Source of the DNA: Clostridia bacterium
GTDB taxonomy: Bacteria; Bacillota; Clostridia; Oscillospirales; Acutalibacteraceae
Reading direction: 5' to 3'
DNA length: 9,663 nt
NCBI GenBank assembly: GCA_024404065.1
Contig: JAKSQR010000050.1
Span: forward strand, 1 to 9,663
A model generated the notes under the pieces. It was given only the letters and a program-made list of their open reading frames with translations. It made no database searches and was not told where the DNA came from. Both the position numbers and the translations under genes were made by a program. Every line of letters starts with the position of its first letter. Position 1 is the stretch's first letter. Positions 6,626 through 9,663 of this stretch are shown piece after piece.

Positions 6626-6712
6626 ATGGCACCTATCATAATCAGCATTACCACACTTATTGTAGGTCTGGTTGTTTATAACGAATTACCAGACAGCAAA
6701 CCAAAATTCTGA
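6626..6712 (+). CDS. Putative 28-residue single-pass membrane peptide
   Basis: A short frame with an excellent ribosome binding site (AGGAGG, 8 bases before ATG) encodes 28 residues. About residues 3-18 are strongly hydrophobic (PIIISITTLIVGLVVY), followed by a polar tail with Asp, Glu and two Lys. It lies 135 bases after the holin and 17 bases before the operon terminator. Size and build resemble type I toxin peptides of the Fst/TxpA kind or a small lysis helper, but no antisense RNA promoter is clear. It could also be a chance frame. The strong ribosome binding site is the best argument for it. Confidence 0.5.
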   Translation: MAPIIISITTLIVGLVVYNELPDSKPKF

Positions 6713-6728
6713 AAGTGGATGGCTTTTT

Positions 6729-6760
6729 CCCTGTCACGCTATGTGGCAGGGTTTTGCTTT
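6729..6760 (+). terminator. Rho-independent terminator at the end of the lysis operon
   Basis: CCCTGTCAC (6729-6737) pairs with GTGGCAGGG (6743-6751) over 9 bp with one G-U, across a 5-base loop, followed by TTTTGCTTT. It separates the cassette from rpsO, and no other strong stop is seen between 4062 and here. Confidence 0.88.
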
Positions 6761-6833
6761 GTATATGGGCAGGGGCTCACCACACAACATATAGTATCTA
6801 TATAATATAATAAAAGAAATTTATAAAAAATGC

Positions 6834-6862
6834 TTTACAAACGGATATCTTTGTGTTATACT
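6834..6862 (+). promoter_or_regulatory. rpsO promoter
   Basis: TTTACA (6834-6839), 17 bases and TATACT (6857-6862) make a strong sigma-A promoter with a start near 6869. The stretch just upstream (about 6790-6833) is almost pure A/T and could act as an UP element, as expected for a ribosomal protein gene. Confidence 0.82.
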
Positions 6863-6873
6863 CCCGTTTGCAA

Positions 6874-6943
6874 TGCCCGATACACGGTTTGCGGAGTAAA
6901 CCTTTCACAAGGTAATCACCTGCCGTTTACTGAGTACGAGGCA
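6874..6943 (+). promoter_or_regulatory. Structured rpsO leader, probable S15 autoregulatory RNA
   Basis: TGCC and TAC (6874-6877, 6881-6883) pair with GTA and GGCA (6934-6936, 6940-6943) around a symmetric CGA/CGA internal loop. Inside, AGTAAAC (6895-6901) pairs perfectly with GTTTACT (6925-6931). That encloses either an ACCTT/AAGGT hairpin (6900-6913) or an alternative AGGT/ACCT hairpin (6910-6921). Branched leaders bound by S15 repress rpsO translation in several bacterial phyla. The fold fits that class, but binding is inferred. Confidence 0.6.
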
Positions 6944-6967
6944 AATATTTTAATGAGGTGAAAAATT

Positions 6968-7231
6968 ATGACACAGGCAGAAAAACAGGCTATCATGGCA
7001 GAGTATGCTACACACGAGGGCGACACAGGTTCACCCGAAGTACAGATCGCAGTTCTCACAAAGAGAATCAACGACCTTAACGCACACCTTGCTACACACA
7101 AGAAGGACCATCACAGCCGTAGAGGTCTTCTTATGATGGTTGGTCGCAGAAGAAACCTTCTTGCATACCTTCAGAAGAACGATATCGAGCGTTACCGTTC
7201 AATCGTTGCAAGACTTGGTCTTCGTAAATAA
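6968..7231 (+). CDS. rpsO: 30S ribosomal protein S15
   Basis: This 87-residue protein matches S15 over its full length, close to the 89 residues in E. coli. It carries the conserved GDTGSPEVQIAVLTKRI, HKKDHHSRRGL and YRSIVARLGLRK segments. S15 is a primary binder of 16S rRNA and organises the central domain of the small subunit. TGAGGTG lies 7 bases before the ATG. The gene is followed by pnp, the common rpsO-pnp arrangement. Its codon use (AAG, CTT, CGT, GCA) is that of a highly expressed gene, unlike the phage-derived cassette to its left. Confidence 0.98.
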   Translation: MTQAEKQAIMAEYATHEGDTGSPEVQIAVLTKRINDLNAHLATHKKDHHSRRGLLMMVGRRRNLLAYLQKNDIERYRSIVARLGLRK

Positions 7232-7243
7232 TTTTCAACCCAC

Positions 7244-7271
7244 AGCAGGCAGATTTCTTATTCTGCCTGCT
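7244..7271 (+). terminator. Hairpin after rpsO, probable partial terminator or 3' stabiliser
   Basis: A perfect 10-bp stem (7244-7253 with 7262-7271) and 8-base loop lie 12 bases after the rpsO stop. The following bases are AATTCCATTTTTAT, so the U-run is delayed and termination may be incomplete. Some read-through into pnp is expected, since no clear pnp promoter is visible. Confidence 0.6.
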
Positions 7272-7318
7272 AATTCCATTTTTATATGGGGCTTGATATC
7301 CCCTCAGAAATGGAATTA
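7271..7318 (+). other. Nested hairpin between rpsO and pnp
   Basis: An 11-bp perfect stem (7271-7281 with 7308-7318) encloses a smaller GGGG/CCCC hairpin (7288-7291 with 7300-7303). It shares base 7271 with the preceding hairpin, so the two stack or compete. No U-tract follows, so it is more likely an RNase III-type processing site or an RNA stability element than a terminator. Confidence 0.5.
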
Positions 7319-7330
7319 AAATCTTAATTT

Positions 7331-7460
7331 AGAGGCGGTTTTGCGGTTATTTACGCAGTGAATTGAGTGTATAGTACAGCACAAATCCATTACCACTTTA
7401 CATTGAATTTACTGCTTAAAGCCGAACCGACCTCTGAAAATATATTTTACAGAAAGAGGT
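7331..7460 (+). promoter_or_regulatory. Long structured pnp leader with alternative Shine-Dalgarno-sequestering helix
   Basis: A long irregular hairpin spans 7331-7435. AGAGG, CGGTT and a second CGGTT (7331-7348) pair with AGCCG, AACCG and CCTCT (7420-7435). Inside, GCAGTGAATT and AGTGTA (7355-7371) pair with TACATT and AATTTACTGC (7399-7415) around one G-G mismatch. The last 3' segment, ACCTCT (7430-7435), can instead pair with AGAGGT (7455-7460), which is the pnp ribosome binding site. The two helices exclude each other. Control of pnp through a double-stranded leader is known in E. coli; that this leader does the same is inference. Confidence 0.6.
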
Positions 7461-7468
7461 AAAAACTT

Positions 7469-9663
7469 ATGGCAATGTCATCTTTAATGTCATTCGACTG
7501 TTTCAAGAAGTATGAAACAGAAATCGCAGGCAGACCCCTCGTAGTAGAAGTTGGCAAAATGGCACAGCTTGCAGGCGGTTCATGCCTTGTTCGCTACGGC
7601 GAAACAAACGTACTTTGTACAGCTACTATGGCTCCTAAGCCCCGTGAAGGCGTAGATTTCTTCCCCCTCTCAGTTGACTATGAGGAGAAGCTCTACTCCG
7701 TAGGTCGTATCCCCGGCTCATTCCAGCGCCGTGAGGGTAAGGCAAGCGAAAAGGCTACACTTTACTCAAGAGTTATCGACAGACCTATCCGTCCTCTCTT
7801 CCCCAAGGATATGAGAAACGATGTAGGCGTTGTTGCTACAGTTATGTCAGTTGACCCTGACTGCGAGCCCCAGATTGCTGCTATGCTCGGCGTTTCAATC
7901 GCTATCAGCATTTCAGAAATCCCCTGGGAAGGCCCTGTAAGCAGCGTTGTAGTTGGCCTTGTTGATGGTCAGTACGTAATTAACCCCACTCTTGAGCAGA
8001 GAGCAAAGAGCGAGATGTACGTAACAGTTGCTTCCACAAGCGACCTTGTTGCTATGATTGAAGCAGGCGCTAACGAAGTAAGCAACGATGATATGTATGA
8101 TGGTATCATGTTCGCTCACAAAGAGAACCAGAGAATCGTTGAGTTCATCAACCAGATTAAGGCTGAATGCGGCAAGGAGAAGGTTGACTTCCCCTCAAAC
8201 GATCCTGACCCCGAAATGTACGAAGCAATCAAGGAGTTCTCAATTGAGGATATCCGTTTTGCTCTTGATACAGACGATAAGAGAATCCGTGACGACAGAC
8301 TTAAGCCCGTATACGAAAAGGTACACGCTGAGTTTGACGAGAAATATCCTGAAATGGAAGGCAAGATTGAAGAGTGCCTTTACAAGGTTCAGAAGTACGT
8401 TGTACGCCGCTGGCTCCTTGATGACGGCAAGCGTGTAGACGGCAGAGATATTAACGAAATCAGACCTCTTAACGCACAGGTTGACCTTCTTGACAGAGTA
8501 CACGGCTCAGGTATGTTTACCAGAGGCCAGACTCAGGTACTTTCCATCACCACACTTGGCCCCATGAGCGACGCTCAGATGCTTGACGGCCTTGATGAAG
8601 AGGAAAGCAAGAGATACATCCACCACTACAACTTCCCCTCATACTCAGTAGGCGAAACAAAGCCCTCAAGAGGCCCCGGCAGAAGAGAAATCGGCCACGG
8701 CGCACTTGCAGAGAAGTCACTTGTTCCCGTTCTTCCCTCAGTTGAAGAATTCCCCTACACTATCAGAGTTGTTTCCGAAGTTCTTTCTTCAAACGGTTCA
8801 ACATCACAGGGTTCAGTTTGTGGCTCAACCCTTTCACTTATGGCAGCAGGCGTTCCCATCAAGGCACCCGTTGCAGGTATCTCCTGTGGTCTTATCACAG
8901 AGGGCGACCGCTTTATGACAATGATCGATATCCAGGGTCTTGAGGACTTCTTTGGCGATATGGACTTTAAGGTAGCAGGTACCAAGAAGGGTATCACATC
9001 AATTCAGATGGACCTTAAGGTACATGGTCTTACTCCCGCTATTATCAGAGAAGCTCTTGATAAGACATATAAGGCACGTTGCTACATCATTGATGAAATT
9101 ATGACTCCTGTTATTGCAGAGCCTCGTAAGGAGCTCAGCAAGTGGGCACCCAAGATGGTTACCACCAAGATTGACCCCGAAAAGATCGGTGACGTTATTG
9201 GTAAGCAGGGTAAGGTTATTCAGAAGATCTGTGCTGAATGCAATTGTAAGATTGACGTTCAGGAGGATGGTAATGTATTCGTTTCATCCACAAGCATTGA
9301 TGATGCTAACAGAGCTCTCTTCATCGTTGAAACAATCGCACGTGGTCCCGAAGTTGGCGCTATCTACAACGGCGTTGTAACCCGCCTTATGAGCTTCGGT
9401 GCATTCGTTGAAATTGCTCCCGGCGTTGAAGGCATGGTACACATCAGCCACCTTGATACAAAGAGAACTGAAAAGGTTGAGGATGTAGTAGTTGTAGGCG
9501 ACGAAGTAATGGTTAAGGTACTTCCCAAGGATGACCAGGGCAGACTTAACTTCTCACGCCGTGAAGCTCTTATTGAGATTACAGGCGCTGTTCCCGAAAA
9601 CGAGCTTTCTGAAGCTCCCCGCAGAGAATTCAGAGGCAACAGAGGCAACAGAAGACCCCACAA
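7469..9663 (+). CDS. pnp: Polyribonucleotide nucleotidyltransferase (PNPase), 3' end outside the window
   Basis: PNPase is a trimeric phosphorolytic 3'-5' exoribonuclease of mRNA decay. 731 codons are present and the frame is still open at the edge. The first RNase PH-like domain covers about 10-145, followed by the helical linker and a second PH domain (about 320-545). The catalytic set in EDFFGDMDFK is intact: D493, D499 and K501 correspond to E. coli D486, D492 and K494. A KH domain (GxxG as GKQG, 578-581) and an S1 domain (about 631-699) follow. The tail from about 700 is Arg/Gly/Asn-rich (RREFRGNRGNRR) and extends past the usual end of the S1 domain. The ATG at 7469 lies 9 bases after AGAGG; a second ATG two codons later is possible. 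Expression probably relies on read-through from rpsO and on the structured leader. Confidence 0.97.
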   Translation, partial: MAMSSLMSFDCFKKYETEIAGRPLVVEVGKMAQLAGGSCLVRYGETNVLCTATMAPKPREGVDFFPLSVDYEEKLYSVGRIPGSFQRREGKASEKATLYSRVIDRPIRPLFPKDMRNDVGVVATVMSVDPDCEPQIAAMLGVSIAISISEIPWEGPVSSVVVGLVDGQYVINPTLEQRAKSEMYVTVASTSDLVAMIEAGANEVSNDDMYDGIMFAHKENQRIVEFINQIKAECGKEKVDFPSNDPDPEMYEAIKEFSIEDIRFALDTDDKRIRDDRLKPVYEKVHAEFDEKYPEMEGKIEECLYKVQKYVVRRWLLDDGKRVDGRDINEIRPLNAQVDLLDRVHGSGMFTRGQTQVLSITTLGPMSDAQMLDGLDEEESKRYIHHYNFPSYSVGETKPSRGPGRREIGHGALAEKSLVPVLPSVEEFPYTIRVVSEVLSSNGSTSQGSVCGSTLSLMAAGVPIKAPVAGISCGLITEGDRFMTMIDIQGLEDFFGDMDFKVAGTKKGITSIQMDLKVHGLTPAIIREALDKTYKARCYIIDEIMTPVIAEPRKELSKWAPKMVTTKIDPEKIGDVIGKQGKVIQKICAECNCKIDVQEDGNVFVSSTSIDDANRALFIVETIARGPEVGAIYNGVVTRLMSFGAFVEIAPGVEGMVHISHLDTKRTEKVEDVVVVGDEVMVKVLPKDDQGRLNFSRREALIEITGAVPENELSEAPRREFRGNRGNRRPH

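Noticed and set aside
6444..6632. 62-residue minus-strand frame overlapping the holin end.
   Set aside because: It is convergent with the holin, has no clear ribosome binding site and is Cys/Phe-rich in a way expected from reversed AT-rich sequence.
3213..6760. Phage attachment sites flanking the cassette.
   Set aside because: No tRNA gene, integrase or convincing long direct repeat was found on either side, so an att site cannot be supported from this sequence alone.
7351..7376. A pnp promoter built from TTTACG and TATAGT.
   Set aside because: The spacer is only 14 bases and the hexamers lie inside the strong inner leader hairpin.
8088..8503. Several overlapping frames on both strands inside pnp.
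   Set aside because: PNPase reads continuously through this region with conserved domains, so these are shadows of its codon bias.
9632..9655. Short AGAGGCAAC tandem repeat near the window end.
   Set aside because: It encodes the Arg-Gly-Asn tail of PNPase, which is common in such C-terminal tails, and is too short to be a separate element.
1..9663. CRISPR arrays, tRNA or rRNA genes, insertion sequences.
   Set aside because: No regularly spaced repeats, cloverleaf, rRNA segments or transposase frames were seen on either strand.

Overview
The window looks like the chromosome of a gut-type Clostridia bacterium (Bacillota, probably Oscillospiraceae/Ruminococcaceae). The reasons are consensus sigma-A promoters with 17-bp spacers, strong AGGAGG-type ribosome binding sites, moderate GC content, an rpsO-pnp gene pair, and a holin resembling PBSX XhlB of Bacillus. 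Genus-level placement is inference.

Layout. (1) Positions 11-2979, minus strand: a two-gene unit with a calcineurin-like metallophosphoesterase followed by a CoA-acylating methylmalonate-semialdehyde dehydrogenase (MmsA/IolA type). It is driven by a perfect consensus promoter at 3067-3095. (2) Positions 3213-6760: a compact phage-derived cassette. A LexA/CI-like self-cleaving repressor (minus strand, with its own terminator) is divergent from a tightly packed rightward operon. The operon encodes a two-HTH regulator, a small coiled-coil protein, a phage tail/baseplate-like protein, an N-acetylmuramoyl-L-alanine amidase, an XhlB-like holin and a possible 28-residue membrane peptide, ending at a terminator. 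Both divergent promoters can be read, and repeats of CTATTGA lie on them, so the repressor very likely controls the whole unit. (3) Positions 6834-9663, plus strand: rpsO with its own promoter and a folded S15-type leader, then two hairpins, then a long structured leader in front of pnp, which runs off the window end.

How it works together. The cassette has what is needed for an induced lysis decision: a cleavable repressor, a switch region, a regulator, a cell-wall amidase and a holin. In this window it has no integrase, terminase, capsid, portal or tail-tube gene. All frames are open, the ribosome binding sites are good, and terminators bound both sides. It therefore reads either as a domesticated, DNA-damage-triggered lysis module or as the lysis arm of a particle encoded elsewhere, rather than a decaying prophage. 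This is the most interesting feature of the window.

The second notable feature is the pnp leader. Two identical AGAGG segments, one at the 5' base of a long hairpin and one being the pnp Shine-Dalgarno, compete for the same CCTCT. This suggests an RNA switch for PNPase autocontrol.
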